Source: Mycobacteroides sp. LB1 (GTDB lineage Bacteria; Actinomycetota; Actinomycetes; Mycobacteriales; Mycobacteriaceae). Taken from it: a stretch of DNA of 64,000 bases. The stretch is taken from contig NZ_JACCFF010000002.1 in the NCBI RefSeq assembly GCF_013449725.1, forward strand, positions 434,001-498,000. Direction: 5' to 3'. Positions 51,835 to 61,402 of this stretch are shown one piece after another; position 1 is the stretch's first letter; each line of letters starts with the position of its first letter. The notes beneath the pieces were generated by a model that was not told the origin of the DNA, made no database searches, and saw only the letters and a program-made list of their open reading frames with translations. The position numbers were made by a program, and so were the translations under genes.

Positions 51835-52452
51835 GTGACCATCGATGCATCCGCACAGGTCGAACGTCCGCGGCGCGGCCGTCGGCCGGGGCCGACCGAA
51901 ACCCGACACACGGTGTTGGCGGCGGCCCGGATCCGCTTCGCGCGCGACGGCTACGCCAGTGCAACGATCCGCAAGATAGCCGCGGACGCCGGCGTGGACG
52001 CCTCTCTGATCATGCAGCTCTTCCAATCTAAGGAAGCCCTGTTTGCCGAGGTCATGTCGATAACCCCGAGCGCCCTCGCACTATTCGCGGAGGCCTTCAG
52101 AGGTCCACGAGTCCGGATCGGGGAGCGGGTAACTCGAGCATTCTTCGAGATATGGGAGGGCGATCCGCTCAATTCCGAGCCGCTGCTGGCCATGCTCCGT
52201 GGCGCCACCACGACCGAGCAAGCTACCCGGCAACTGCGCGAGTTCATCGAGGCGCGCCTGCTGACCGAAGTCCGGCTCGAGCTGCCAGACGACGGCACGG
52301 CACAGCTCCGGGTCGGCCTGGCTTCCTCGATGCTTGTGGGCGTGATGTTCGGTCGGCGGTTAGTCCAGGTGCCCACGCTGGCCCAAACGAACACCGACAC
52401 ACTTGTAGCGCTCATCGCGCCGGCCGTGCAAACCATCCTGGCCGGTGGCTAA
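51835..52452 (+). CDS. TetR family transcriptional regulator
   Basis: A 205-residue TetR protein. HTH: GRRPGPTETRHTVLAAARIRFARDGYASATIRKIAADAGVDASLIMQLFQSKEALFAEVM. C-terminal domain resembles the TetR_C_17-type ligand domain, with LREFIEARLLTEVR and GLASSMLVGVMFGRRLVQVP. It probably represses itself and the divergent CocE hydrolase gene through the palindrome at 51789-51810. GTG 51835 is the family-length start. Ligand unknown. Confidence 0.86.
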   Translation: MTIDASAQVERPRRGRRPGPTETRHTVLAAARIRFARDGYASATIRKIAADAGVDASLIMQLFQSKEALFAEVMSITPSALALFAEAFRGPRVRIGERVTRAFFEIWEGDPLNSEPLLAMLRGATTTEQATRQLREFIEARLLTEVRLELPDDGTAQLRVGLASSMLVGVMFGRRLVQVPTLAQTNTDTLVALIAPAVQTILAGG

Positions 52453-52578
52453 ATACTGAGCCTCACGGGCGAGTTCGTTTACTGATGGGGTTATGTGGTC
52501 AGGAAAATCGGTGGACGGGATTCAGATCGGATTGATAGCGTGCGCGAGACCGTGACATCACGCGAGGAGGTGAGACCC

Positions 52579-52632
52579 ATGAACGCAGTAACCATGTGGG
52601 TGCTCCCGCTCGTGTTCACAGTCGGGCGATAG
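52579..52632 (+). CDS. 17-codon leader-like ORF before the alpha/beta hydrolase gene
   Basis: ATG 52579 follows a very strong ribosome site, GAGGAGG at 52564-52570, 8 bases upstream. It encodes MNAVTMWVLPLVFTVGR and stops at TAG 52632, 52 bases before the hydrolase ATG. A 7-bp hairpin, GGCGATA at 52625-52631 with TGTCGCC at 52640-52646, begins over its stop codon. Such an arrangement fits a translated leader that gates downstream expression. No known leader family is recognised. The peptide is one hydrophobic stretch and could alternatively be a small membrane peptide. Confidence 0.45.
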   Translation: MNAVTMWVLPLVFTVGR

Positions 52633-52684
52633 ACGTAGGTGTCGCCGGGAGCGCCTGAACAAGGCAATCCCGAAAGGCAACACC

Positions 52685-53446
52685 ATGCAATTCACCTCTG
52701 AGACATCGTCGAACGGTGTCATCGAACGAAGCTTCATTCTGGACGAGATCACAGGCGTGCTCTGGTCACCGGCATTCGAAACAATCGGCTCACCACTGCT
52801 GCTGGCGGGGCACGGCGGCGGCATGCACAAGAAGGCGCCGGGGCTGGTCGCCGCTGCACTCCACAGCGTGGCCACCCATGGGTTCACCGTCGCCGCCATC
52901 GACGCGCCCGGACACGGCGACCGGCCTCGAACCCTTCAGGATCAACAGTGGGCCAAGGCGATCCATCAGGCCCGGGCGGCAGCCGAGCCGATCGCCCCGA
53001 TCGTCATCGACTACAACATATCGCTGGCGAAGCGTGCGGTGCCGGAATGGCAGGCGACCCTCGACGCCCTGCAGGCGCTGCCCGAGATCGGTGTCGAAGC
53101 GCCGATCGGCTACGGCGGCGTGTCCTTGGGTGTGGTGACCGGGCTGATGTTGACGACGATCGAATCCCGGATTGCGGCCGTGAGCTTCGGTGGAGTCTTC
53201 GTCCACGACGCCCTGATCGAAGCTGCAGGAAGGATCACCGTCCCGGTCGAGTACCGGATTCCTTGGGACGACAAGGAATTCGACCGCACATCCGGGGTCG
53301 CGTTATTCGACGCCTTCGCCTCGAAGGAGAAGACGTTGCACGCCTACTCCGGCAAGCACTACCCGGTGCCCGAATACGAGCGCGACAGCTCGGCTCGGTT
53401 CTTCGCTCGCCACCTCGGCCGGGCCGCCGACACGGCTTCGGACTGA
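52685..53446 (+). CDS. Alpha/beta hydrolase (dienelactone-hydrolase-like)
   Basis: A 253-residue alpha/beta hydrolase: LLLAGHGGGMHKKAPGLVAAALHSVATHGFTVAAIDAPGHGDRP, nucleophile elbow GYGGVSLGVVTG with Ser in GVSLG, and a C-terminal LHAYSGKHYPVPEYERDSSARFF with the likely catalytic His. Family members hydrolyse esters or lactones. ATG 52685 is preceded by AAAGGCAAC. The gene is preceded by a leader-like ORF and ends 220 bases before a FadE gene, so it may stand alone or belong to the downstream cluster. Substrate unknown. Confidence 0.82.
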   Translation: MQFTSETSSNGVIERSFILDEITGVLWSPAFETIGSPLLLAGHGGGMHKKAPGLVAAALHSVATHGFTVAAIDAPGHGDRPRTLQDQQWAKAIHQARAAAEPIAPIVIDYNISLAKRAVPEWQATLDALQALPEIGVEAPIGYGGVSLGVVTGLMLTTIESRIAAVSFGGVFVHDALIEAAGRITVPVEYRIPWDDKEFDRTSGVALFDAFASKEKTLHAYSGKHYPVPEYERDSSARFFARHLGRAADTASD

Positions 53447-53666
53447 CGCGAACGGGTGGCAGCGTCCGGTGATGGTCCCCGCAACTGCCGGGGTTAGGCG
53501 TGAAGCTTTCGACAACCCTGAGCACAGTCGGCAGCGCTCGCGCTGAGGCGCTGCGCGGTCGGGTGCGTGAGCAGTCCTGTCAAACTTGTGGGCGTCGCGG
53601 TCATTGGCCACGTGAGCAGCTCGCCATAGCGTCGGTGGAACCAAATACCGACGAAGGAGTTCTGCT

Positions 53667-54815
53667 GTGGCGTTGCATCGCTCACCCTGGATGGACAAGG
53701 ATCTGGACGCGCTTGCCGAGCTGGCGCGGCGCTTCTTCGAAAAGGAATGCACGCCGAACGAGCAGCGCTGGGGCCAGCAGCAGTCTGTCGACCGCGACGT
53801 CTGGACGCGCGCCGGCGAACTGGGCCTGCTGTGCTTGAGCATTCCCGAGGAGTACGGCGGTGGCGGGGGAACCTTCGCCCACGATGCGGTCGTTGCGATC
53901 GAGCAGATCCGCGCCATGGCACCGAGTTTCGGCGGCCTACTGCACAGTGCCATCATCGCGCACTACATCGGCTCCTACGGCACCGAGGAGCAGAAGCAGA
54001 CGTGGCTGCCGAAGATGGCCTCGGGTGAGGTCGTCAGTGCGATCGCGATGACCGAGCCCGGAACCGGTTCAGATCTGCAGGCGATCAGGACGAAGGCTGT
54101 CAAGGATGGCGACGACTATCTGATCAGCGGCGCGAAGACCTTCATTTCCAACGGGCACCTCGCCGATCTGGTCGTCGTGGCGGCGAAGACCGACCTAGAC
54201 AGCAACGGTGTGGACAGTGTGTCGCTGATCCTCGTGGAGACCGATCGCGAAGGATTCCGGCGGGGACGCAATCTGGACAAGATCGGCCAGCACGGCCAGG
54301 ACACCTGTGAACTGTTTTTCGACGAGGTCCGGGTGCCGCAATCGAATCTGGTGGGCGCGTTCGAGGGTCTCGGGTTCATCCAGTTGATGCAGCAGTTGCC
54401 GCAGGAGCGCCTGGTACTTGCTGTCGCCGCGGCCGCGGCGATCGAGGTGACGGTCGACGTCACCCTCGCGTACACCAAGGAGCGGGAAGCCTTTGGCCGG
54501 CCAATCTTCAAGTTCCAGAACACGCAGTTCGTGCTCGCCGAGAGCGACACCATCAAGTCCGTCGCGTGGAGCTTCCTGGATGATTGCATCATCAAACATC
54601 TCGCGGGTGAGCTGGATGTGCCGATGGCCGCGAAAGCGAAATGGTGGCTTACCGAGCAGCAATGCCGGGTGGCCGACGAATGCCTGCAGCTGTTCGGCGG
54701 GTACGGGTACATGCAGGAGTATCCGATCTCCAGGCTCTATACCGATGCGCGCATTCAGAAGGTATACGGCGGCACCAACGAGATCATGAAGACGATCATC
54801 GCGAAGTCCCTCTGA
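53667..54815 (+). CDS. Acyl-CoA dehydrogenase (FadE)
   Basis: A 382-residue acyl-CoA dehydrogenase: DLDALAELARRFFEKECTPNEQRW, SIPEEYGGGGGTFAHDAVVAIEQI, flavin loop AIAMTEPGTGSDLQAIRT near 135, TFISNGHLADLVVV, and the C-terminal CLQLFGGYGYMQEYPISRLYTDARIQKVYGGTNEIMKTI with the catalytic Glu of GGTNEI position. It opens a catabolic operon: its stop shares TGATG with the following CoA transferase gene. GTG 53667 is preceded by AAGGAG. Substrate unknown, but the neighbouring Mcr-type protein suggests a methyl-branched acyl-CoA. Confidence 0.9.
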   Translation: MALHRSPWMDKDLDALAELARRFFEKECTPNEQRWGQQQSVDRDVWTRAGELGLLCLSIPEEYGGGGGTFAHDAVVAIEQIRAMAPSFGGLLHSAIIAHYIGSYGTEEQKQTWLPKMASGEVVSAIAMTEPGTGSDLQAIRTKAVKDGDDYLISGAKTFISNGHLADLVVVAAKTDLDSNGVDSVSLILVETDREGFRRGRNLDKIGQHGQDTCELFFDEVRVPQSNLVGAFEGLGFIQLMQQLPQERLVLAVAAAAAIEVTVDVTLAYTKEREAFGRPIFKFQNTQFVLAESDTIKSVAWSFLDDCIIKHLAGELDVPMAAKAKWWLTEQQCRVADECLQLFGGYGYMQEYPISRLYTDARIQKVYGGTNEIMKTIIAKSL

Positions 54816-55936
54816 TGGGGCCGCTCGCAGGAGTCAAGGTCGTCGAAATCGCCAGCCTGGCGCCAGCGCCGTTCGGGTGCATGGTGCTCGCCGATCTGGG
54901 GGCCGACGTGTTGCGCGTCGAGCGTGCCGGCGCACCCGGTGACGGACTCGCCCCGCCGGACGGTCCGCTCGACCGAGGCAAACGCACCGTCAAGCTGAAC
55001 CTAAAAGACCCTGATGACGTGGAAGCGCTGTGTGCGCTGGTAGAGCACGCCGACGTTTTCGTCGAAGGATTCCGACCCGGGGTGGCTGAGCGCCTTGGTA
55101 TCGGACCTGCAGATCTGGAGAGCCGCAACCCACGCCTGATCTACGGCCGGATGACTGGCTGGGGCCAGCAGGGCCCGCTGTCCAGCACCGCTGGGCACGA
55201 CATCAATTACATAGCACTAACCGGCACCCTCGATCTCATTGGACGCTCGGGTGAGCGCCCGATACCACCGGGCAACATTATCGGCGACTTCGCCGGTGGC
55301 GGAATGCTATTGGCTCTTGGCGTGGTGTCTGCGTTGTACGAGCGTGGGCAGTCCGGCAGAGGACAGATCATCGATGCTGCGATGGTGGACGGTGCCTCGC
55401 TGTACACCGCGTTCATGCACGGAATGCATGCGGTCGGCTTGTGGAACCAGCCCCGCGGGGAGAACGCACTGGACGGTGGCGCACCGTTCTACGACACCTA
55501 CGAATGCGCGGACGGTCGCTATCTCGCCGTCGGGTGTGTGGAATTTCCTTTCTATGTAGAACTTTTGGCTGCGCTCGGCATCGACGATCCGGACTTGCCG
55601 TTCCAGATGGACGCGTCCGGATGGGCACAGCTCAAAGAGGTGATTGGGGCGAAGATCAAGGAACGCACGCGTGACGAGTGGGCCGTAGTATTCGCAAACT
55701 CCGACGCCTGCGTGACACCGGTGTTGAGCCCCTGGGAGGCACACGAACACGAGCACAACCAGGCTCGTGAGGCATTCATTGAGGTCGCGGGGATACGCCA
55801 GCCGGCCCCCGCGCCGCGGTTCAGTCGCACCCCGGCGGCCCATCCCCAACCACAGACCGCGGACTCGTCGGCAGTCGCTAAGCTGCTGTCCGACTGGGGG
55901 ATTGCCGAGAATCAGATAGGGCGGCTAACCAGTTAG
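54815..55936 (+). CDS. CaiB/BaiF family: alpha-methylacyl-CoA racemase or CoA transferase (Mcr-like)
   Basis: A 373-residue family III CoA transferase or racemase. Residues aligned with the Mcr catalytic set are all present: His128 in TAGHDINYIALTG, Asp158 in GNIIGDFAGGG, and Glu243 in GCVEFPFYVELL, each offset by two from the M. tuberculosis racemase numbering. This favours racemase over transferase. Such enzymes convert (2R)-methylacyl-CoA to the 2S form that FadE enzymes accept, as for side-chain oxidation of sterols or branched acids. Start overlaps the FadE stop as TGATG. It converges with the AraC gene, with a 4-base overlap. Confidence 0.88.
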   Translation: MGPLAGVKVVEIASLAPAPFGCMVLADLGADVLRVERAGAPGDGLAPPDGPLDRGKRTVKLNLKDPDDVEALCALVEHADVFVEGFRPGVAERLGIGPADLESRNPRLIYGRMTGWGQQGPLSSTAGHDINYIALTGTLDLIGRSGERPIPPGNIIGDFAGGGMLLALGVVSALYERGQSGRGQIIDAAMVDGASLYTAFMHGMHAVGLWNQPRGENALDGGAPFYDTYECADGRYLAVGCVEFPFYVELLAALGIDDPDLPFQMDASGWAQLKEVIGAKIKERTRDEWAVVFANSDACVTPVLSPWEAHEHEHNQAREAFIEVAGIRQPAPAPRFSRTPAAHPQPQTADSSAVAKLLSDWGIAENQIGRLTS

Positions 55937-56925
55937 TGCTGGTAGGACCCGGGCGGGCTGCCGGTCCAACGACGGAAGGCGCGAGAGAAGGCGCTGGGCT
56001 CGGAGAATCCGAGCCGCCGCGAGAGCGCGGCGACCGTCTCCTCACTGCGCACCAGGCTGGTAATCGCCGCGTCCCGCAGGATCTCTTCTTTGATCTCCCG
56101 CGGAGACGTGCCCTCGTCGCGGAGCTTGCGGCGCAATGTTTGTGGGCTCATCGCCAGTTGGGTGGCGATCTCGTCGAAGCTCAACCAGTTTCCCGTCAGC
56201 CCCTGTGCAAGCAGCGTACGTACCTGGCTGGCTGTCGACGTCGCGTAGCTGCGATAGGTGAGCACGCTCGCAGGCGCGTCACGAAGATAGTTCTCCAATG
56301 AACCTTCGTCTCGGACGATAGGCGCCGACAGGTGATCTCTGTCGAACACCAGTGCCGGCCGGTCAGCCGAAAAGATCACGGGAACTCCGAATATGAGGTC
56401 ATAGTCATCGACCTCTACACGCTCTGTGTAGGGAACCTCGACCCGGTGCAGCGGTATCCGCTTCCCGATGGCCCACCCAATGAACCGGTGCACTGTGGCG
56501 AGCAGGGTATCGATCAGAAGATCGACCGGCTGCTCAATACCGCTGATATCGACCGACAGCCGGGCGATGTCGCCCTGGACCGTGAGCTCGACGGGCGGGA
56601 TTCCAGGCACCGCCCGGTTGACGTCCTCGAACCGCTGCATGGCAGCACCGAGATCCGGCGCGCTGATGAGGGCGTAACAGAGAAGCCGAAACGTGCCGCG
56701 GGGGACCGGGGTGAGTCCGAGTCCCAGTAGTTCGTCGTCTGTTTGGCGCCATAGCTCCCGGAACAGGACGCCGGCTTGATCCATCGTCACCCGAGAGCGG
56801 CCCTCTACCAGCAGCGTCGGCGAGACCCCAGCGGTGTCCAGCATCGCCTCAACGTCCCAGCCATGGCGCAACGCCAGTCCGGCGAAGGCCTGAACCCGCT
56901 GGATCGGGAGCGTATATGCGGTCAT
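55933..56925 (-). CDS. AraC family regulator (OruR/ArgR-type N-terminal domain)
   Basis: A 330-residue AraC regulator of the long arabinose-binding-domain type (GWDVEAMLDTAGVSPTLL, DQAGVLFRELWRQTDDELLGLGL, GTFRLLCYALISAPDLGAAMQRFEDV) with a C-terminal two-helix HTH (WLSFDEIATQLAMSPQTLRRKLRDEGTSPREIKEEILRD and VAALSRRLGFSEPSAFSRAFRRWTGSPPGSYQH). This class usually activates lipid or amino-acid catabolic genes. ATG 56925 is preferred; GTG 56943 adds six residues. It is divergent from the MaoC-thiolase genes and convergent with CaiB, so it is the likely regulator of the whole cluster. Confidence 0.88.
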   Translation of the reverse strand: MTAYTLPIQRVQAFAGLALRHGWDVEAMLDTAGVSPTLLVEGRSRVTMDQAGVLFRELWRQTDDELLGLGLTPVPRGTFRLLCYALISAPDLGAAMQRFEDVNRAVPGIPPVELTVQGDIARLSVDISGIEQPVDLLIDTLLATVHRFIGWAIGKRIPLHRVEVPYTERVEVDDYDLIFGVPVIFSADRPALVFDRDHLSAPIVRDEGSLENYLRDAPASVLTYRSYATSTASQVRTLLAQGLTGNWLSFDEIATQLAMSPQTLRRKLRDEGTSPREIKEEILRDAAITSLVRSEETVAALSRRLGFSEPSAFSRAFRRWTGSPPGSYQH

Positions 56926-57066
56926 CGCATCGACAGGAGGCACATAGATGAAACTACCGTGCCGACGCGAGCAGTTCGGTCAAGAAGGCGAGAACTTCGG
57001 TCATCGCCTCGCAGATCTCGACCACATAGCGTCTTAACCAGATTCGATGCTGCGCAAGGAGAATGC

Positions 57067-57921
57067 ATGGTCAACCACAATGGATTCAATCTCGACCGCC
57101 TCGGTCAGTGGACCGGTGAACAGGAATTCAAGGTCGAGCGGGAACAAACAATTGCCTATGCCCAGGCAACAAACGATCCGATCGCCGCCCATCTGGACGG
57201 CACCTATGCACCACCGGTGTTCGCGGTCGTACCAGTCACCGCGATGATGGCCGACGCGACCATGAGCGTGGTCCCCGACGAACTGATGATGCGGATCCTG
57301 CACGGTGAACATGACTTCCGCATTCACCGACCGATCGAGCCGGGCGAGATCCTGACGGTACGTGCGAAGCCGATCGGTATCGAGGGCAAGGATTCTGGCG
57401 TTGTCGTCACGAGCCTGATGGAAACCCGCAGCGACCGCGGCGATCTGGTGAACGAGCAGTACTTTATCGGCTTCTTCCGTGGCGGCTCGTTCGACGGCAC
57501 CGCGGGGGAGAGAAGCCCTGAACACAGCTTCGACGCGTCGCTGCGTGACAACGAGCCGGCTTTCAGCGCGGTCCAAACGTTTGACGAGGACCAGACGTTC
57601 CGCTACAGCGAACCGGCGGGCGATCCGATGCCAATCCACCTCGATGATGACTTCGCGAAGGCAATGGGATTGCCGGGCATCATCATTCACGGCCTGTGCA
57701 CGATCGCGTTCACTTCGCATGCCCTGCTGTCGCAGTTGTCCCCGGATGATCCGGCCAGTCTGAAGCGGCTCGCCGTGCGGCTCAGTAAGCCCGCGCGGCC
57801 TAACGAAACGATCACCAGCACGTTCTGGAACACACGTGAGGGCACCTACGCGTTCGAAACCTCTGGTGACGAGAAACCCGGGAAATTCGTCATCACTGAC
57901 GGCTTGGCCGAATTCACCTAG
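57067..57921 (+). CDS. MaoC-like double-hotdog hydratase/dehydratase
   Basis: A 284-residue protein built of two hotdog domains. The second holds the MaoC hydratase-2 motif: [37 protein letters not shown], with Asp and His of the catalytic dyad. The N-terminal half ([33 protein letters not shown]) resembles the FAS1-type dehydratase half. It hydrates trans-enoyl-CoA in beta-oxidation. AAGGAGA sits about 5 bases before ATG 57067. The thiolase follows after 13 bases. Confidence 0.87.
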   Translation: MVNHNGFNLDRLGQWTGEQEFKVEREQTIAYAQATNDPIAAHLDGTYAPPVFAVVPVTAMMADATMSVVPDELMMRILHGEHDFRIHRPIEPGEILTVRAKPIGIEGKDSGVVVTSLMETRSDRGDLVNEQYFIGFFRGGSFDGTAGERSPEHSFDASLRDNEPAFSAVQTFDEDQTFRYSEPAGDPMPIHLDDDFAKAMGLPGIIIHGLCTIAFTSHALLSQLSPDDPASLKRLAVRLSKPARPNETITSTFWNTREGTYAFETSGDEKPGKFVITDGLAEFT

Positions 57922-57934
57922 AAAGGCAAAAATT

Positions 57935-59134
57935 ATGAGTAACAAGGTATTTGTGGTCGGCGTCGGCATGACCAAGTTCGAGAAGCCCGGACGGCGCGAG
58001 GGCTGGGATTACCCGGCGATGACGCGGGAATCGGGCACCAAAGCGCTCGATGACGCAGGAATCGCGTACGACCTGATAGAGCAGGCCTACGCGGGTTACT
58101 GCTACGGCGAATCGTGTTCCGGGCACCGCGCGGTGTACGGCCTCGGCCTGACCGGCATCCCGGTGTTCAACGTGAACAGCAACTGTTCAACCGGTTCAAG
58201 CGCGCTATTCCTTGCCGCACAAGCGATTCGCGGTGGACTTGCGGACTGCACGCTGGCGATCGGATTTGAGAAGATGCAGCCGGGTTCGCTCGGCTCCACA
58301 TACGACGACCGCGAGCAGCCGATGCAGCAGCATCTGGCGGCAATGGCCGAACTTCAGGAATTCGCATTCCCCGTCGCGCCATGGATGTTCGGTGCGGCAG
58401 GCGTGGAACACAACCAGAAATACGGTTCCACTCCCGAGCATTTTGCGCGGATCGCGGTCAAAAACCACAACCATTCGGTGAACAACCCATACTCGCAGTT
58501 CCGGGACGTGTACACCGAGGAAGAGATCGCGGGCGCCAAGATGATCTACGCCCCGGCCCAGCTCACCCGCCCGATGTGCTCGCCAACCTCCGACGGCTCC
58601 GGCGCGGCGGTCCTCGCCAGCGAGGCATTCGTCGAGAAGCACAACCTTGCGGCGCAGGCAGTCGAGATCGTCGGTCAGGCGCTGGTTACGGATGTGCCGG
58701 GGACGTTCGAATCGGGCAGCATGGCAACCCTCGTCGGCGCCGGTATGAGCCGTACTGCGGCGAATCGCGTATACGAGCAGGCGCAGATCACCCCGGACGA
58801 CATCGATGTAATCGAACTGCATGACTGCTTCGCACCCAACGAGCTGCTCACCTATGAGGCGCTCGGCCTCGCAGCGGAGGGGGAGGGCCACAAGCTCATC
58901 GACAACGGTGACACCACCTACGGCGGTCGCTGGGTCGTCAACCCGTCCGGTGGTCTCATCTCCAAGGGGCATCCCTTGGGTGCGACCGGTCTTGCGCAGT
59001 GCGCCGAACTGACCTGGCAATTGCGCGGCACCGCGGACAAGCGTCAGGTCGACGGTGCGAAGGTTGCGCTGCAACACAATATCGGTCTCGGCGGATCCGC
59101 CGTCGTAACCGCGTACCGGCCCGCCAACCGCTGA
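57935..59134 (+). CDS. SCPx-like thiolase / lipid-transfer protein
   Basis: A 399-residue thiolase of the sterol-carrier-protein X type. Nucleophile Cys84 in [34 protein letters not shown] near 312, and the [21 protein letters not shown] motif with the second His. These enzymes cleave 3-ketoacyl-CoA with branched or cyclic groups; some actinobacterial forms catalyse retro-aldol cleavage with a DUF35 partner, which is absent here. ATG 57935 follows GAAAGG. It fits the operon order hydratase, thiolase, then dehydrogenase. Confidence 0.9.
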   Translation: MSNKVFVVGVGMTKFEKPGRREGWDYPAMTRESGTKALDDAGIAYDLIEQAYAGYCYGESCSGHRAVYGLGLTGIPVFNVNSNCSTGSSALFLAAQAIRGGLADCTLAIGFEKMQPGSLGSTYDDREQPMQQHLAAMAELQEFAFPVAPWMFGAAGVEHNQKYGSTPEHFARIAVKNHNHSVNNPYSQFRDVYTEEEIAGAKMIYAPAQLTRPMCSPTSDGSGAAVLASEAFVEKHNLAAQAVEIVGQALVTDVPGTFESGSMATLVGAGMSRTAANRVYEQAQITPDDIDVIELHDCFAPNELLTYEALGLAAEGEGHKLIDNGDTTYGGRWVVNPSGGLISKGHPLGATGLAQCAELTWQLRGTADKRQVDGAKVALQHNIGLGGSAVVTAYRPANR

Positions 59135-59181
59135 ATTCTGTTATCCGGCAATTGTTTCCTACCAAAGAGGAGTAATGCATC

Positions 59182-59616
59182 ATGGCTAAGGCCAACGTGT
59201 CCAAAGAAATCGCCGCACCGCAAGAAAAGGTGTGGGCAACCATTTCCGATCCCGCGCGTTTCGCGGAGTGGCTGACTGTCCACACCAAGTGGAAGGAAGC
59301 CCCACCAGCACAGTTATCCAAGGGGGCAACCATGAGTGAAATTCTCACGATCATGGGCATGGCGAACACCATCACGTTCACCGTCGACGAGTTCGACGCC
59401 CCGAGCAGCACCAAGTTCTCGGGCACCGGCATGGCCGGCGCGAAGATCAGCTTCAAGCTGACGGTCGAACCCAAGGGTGACGACGCCTCCATCGCGACTG
59501 TCGATGCCGAGTTCATCAGTCAGATGATGGTCGGCGCCATCGGTGGAGCGATCGAACGCGCATCGACGAAGGAACTCAACGAGTCCCTCGACAAACTCGC
59601 CGCCCTCGTCTCCTGA
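59182..59616 (+). CDS. SRPBCC family protein in catabolic cluster
   Basis: A 144-residue START/Bet v1-like protein: VSKEIAAPQEKVWATISDPARFAEWLTVHTKWKEAPP, VDEFDAPSSTKFSGTGMAGAKISFKLTVEPKGDDASIATVDAEF, ending with a long amphipathic helix (IERASTKELNESLDKLAALVS). It likely binds the hydrophobic substrate or shields an acyl-CoA. ATG 59182 follows AGAGGAG by 9 bases. Lies between thiolase and SDR genes. Confidence 0.82.
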   Translation: MAKANVSKEIAAPQEKVWATISDPARFAEWLTVHTKWKEAPPAQLSKGATMSEILTIMGMANTITFTVDEFDAPSSTKFSGTGMAGAKISFKLTVEPKGDDASIATVDAEFISQMMVGAIGGAIERASTKELNESLDKLAALVS

Positions 59617-59649
59617 CATCCGATCATTCACTCTGAGAAGGAAACTCAT

Positions 59650-60537
59650 ATGGGTTCAATGAAGAACCGTGTCGCGGTCGTCACCGGTGCCGGCCGCGGC
59701 ATCGGGCGAGAGCACGCGTTACTGCTCGCCGAGCTGGGCGCGAGCGTCGTTGTCAACGATCTCGGCGGCTCCAACGAGGGCGCCGGTACCGATGTCGGCC
59801 CCGCGCAGGAAGTCGCAAGCGAGATCGTGGCTGCCGGCGGTAAGGCCGTGGCCAATACCGACAACATTGCAACCTGGGACGGTGCGAAGGCACTTGTCGA
59901 ACAGGCAATTTCGGAGTTCGGTGGACTCGACATCGTGGTCAACAACGCAGGCATCCTGCGTGACGGCTTCATCGCGGCGATGGAAGAATCGCAGTGGGAC
60001 AGCGTCATTGGGGTGCACTTGAAGGGGCATTTCGCGGTACTGCGGCACGCCGCCGGGTACTGGAAGGATCAGTCGAAGGCGGGCAAGCCCGTCAACGCCT
60101 CCGTGATCAACACCGCATCCGCGTCGGGCACCTTCCTCACGAACGCGGGTCAGGCGAACTACGGCGCCGCCAAGGCCGGTATCGCGGCGATCACCCAGGT
60201 CGCCGCCCTGGAGCTCGAGCGCTACGGCGTGCGGGTGAACGCCATCGCCCCCGTCGCGCGAACTCGCCTGACCCTGGCGACTCCGGGCATGAGCGCGATC
60301 TTCGCCGAAGAGGTTCCCGAGGGTGAGTTCGATGCGTTCAGCCCGGCCAACATCGCGCCGATCGTCGCCTACCTGGCAGACGAGAAGTGTCCGCTGACCG
60401 GCAAGGTTCTCGCCGTCCAGGGCGGTGCCATCACCCTGCTCACGGGCTGGACATCCAAAGAAACCGTCGAGACCGAAGGTCCGTGGCTGCTCGACGAGCT
60501 GCCCAACCAGCTGGATCATTGGGCGGCTGAGGGCTGA
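59650..60537 (+). CDS. SDR, 3-hydroxyacyl-CoA dehydrogenase type (HSD17B4-like)
   Basis: A 295-residue SDR of the multifunctional-enzyme-2 subgroup: TGAGRGIGREHALLLAELGASVVVNDLGG with the characteristic REHAL and VVNDLGG, NNAGILRD, NTASASGT and NYGAAKAGI with catalytic Tyr and Lys, and NAIAPVARTRLT. The C-terminus (TGWTSKETVETEGPWLLDELP) is longer than in FabG. It likely oxidises the 3-hydroxyacyl-CoA formed by the MaoC-like enzyme, completing the cycle with the thiolase. Cofactor probably NAD+. GAAGGAAAC precedes ATG 59650. Confidence 0.88.
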   Translation: MGSMKNRVAVVTGAGRGIGREHALLLAELGASVVVNDLGGSNEGAGTDVGPAQEVASEIVAAGGKAVANTDNIATWDGAKALVEQAISEFGGLDIVVNNAGILRDGFIAAMEESQWDSVIGVHLKGHFAVLRHAAGYWKDQSKAGKPVNASVINTASASGTFLTNAGQANYGAAKAGIAAITQVAALELERYGVRVNAIAPVARTRLTLATPGMSAIFAEEVPEGEFDAFSPANIAPIVAYLADEKCPLTGKVLAVQGGAITLLTGWTSKETVETEGPWLLDELPNQLDHWAAEG

Positions 60538-60541
60538 ACGC

Positions 60542-61402
60542 ATGATCAATGAGCGACGCGCTGTCCACGCCAGTGTGAGCACACGCGAACTGTTCGTCGA
60601 AGGGGAGGGGCCGACCGTCGTGCTTCTGCACGGGTTTTCCCACTCCGCAGATGCATGGCGGCCGGTCCTGAATCGGTTCGCCGAAGCCCGGCAGGCCGCC
60701 GTCGCGGTCGACCTGCCAGGCTTCGGTGCCGCCGGCCCGGCTCGGCCGGGCGCGTGGCTGCCGCAGGGGGACCGCTTCGTCGGGGAGGCGATCGCACGGC
60801 ATGGTCAACACGCTCCGGTCGTCGTGATCGGCAACTCGCTCGGCTCCTTCCTGACCGTCCGCGCCGCGGCCTCACCCCTGCGGCTTCCGATCCGCGGCAT
60901 TGTGCCCACGGCCACTCCAGGCATGGGGTGGACGCGGTTGGTCCGGGCAGGCCTCGCCGGGAACGTTCGCTTTCTCCTACGGGCGGCGACTGTCTGTGCT
61001 CCCCGGTTCATTCGGTCTCGCGGCGCCGACACGATCGTCGGTCACCTGATCTACGGGGACCGGGCGGCGCTGGACATGACCTTGGTGCGCACCCTCAGTT
61101 CGCAGTTGCACAGTCGTCACGGCGCCCGCGAACTGCTCACACAGGCACTTCATATGAAGGCCGAAGTCGACGCCGAACCAACGATCAACGGTATCTCCTG
61201 TCCTACGGTGATCGTGCACGGTGGCCGGGATCGACTTGTGGCACTCGCATCGAGTGAGGGCTGGCACCAAGTGATTCCGCACAGCCGACTGGTGGTGCTC
61301 AAGCGGGCGGGACACTGTCCGCAACTGGACGCACCCGATGTGATCGTGGGCTTCGCGCGCGGCCTGACCGCGGTTGCACACAACGAATCCAGACCTGCAT
61401 GA
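60542..61402 (+). CDS. Alpha/beta hydrolase
   Basis: A 286-residue alpha/beta hydrolase: VVLLHGFSHSADAWRPVLNRFAE (oxyanion loop), GNSLGSFLTVRAA with Ser in GNSLG, a basic cap region (LAGNVRFLLRAATVCAPRFIRSRG), VIVHGGRDRLVAL with the Asp, and GHCPQLDAPD with the His. It starts 4 bases after the SDR and its stop overlaps the aldehyde dehydrogenase start as ATGA, so it belongs to the cluster. It could release or open an ester or lactone intermediate. Substrate unknown. Confidence 0.86.
   Translation: MINERRAVHASVSTRELFVEGEGPTVVLLHGFSHSADAWRPVLNRFAEARQAAVAVDLPGFGAAGPARPGAWLPQGDRFVGEAIARHGQHAPVVVIGNSLGSFLTVRAAASPLRLPIRGIVPTATPGMGWTRLVRAGLAGNVRFLLRAATVCAPRFIRSRGADTIVGHLIYGDRAALDMTLVRTLSSQLHSRHGARELLTQALHMKAEVDAEPTINGISCPTVIVHGGRDRLVALASSEGWHQVIPHSRLVVLKRAGHCPQLDAPDVIVGFARGLTAVAHNESRPA

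Noticed and set aside
53470..53560. GC-rich stem-loops between the alpha/beta hydrolase and FadE genes (for example CCCCG with CGGGG)
   Set aside because: Stems are only 5-6 bp, lack a T tract, and are expected by chance in GC-rich DNA, so no terminator is called.
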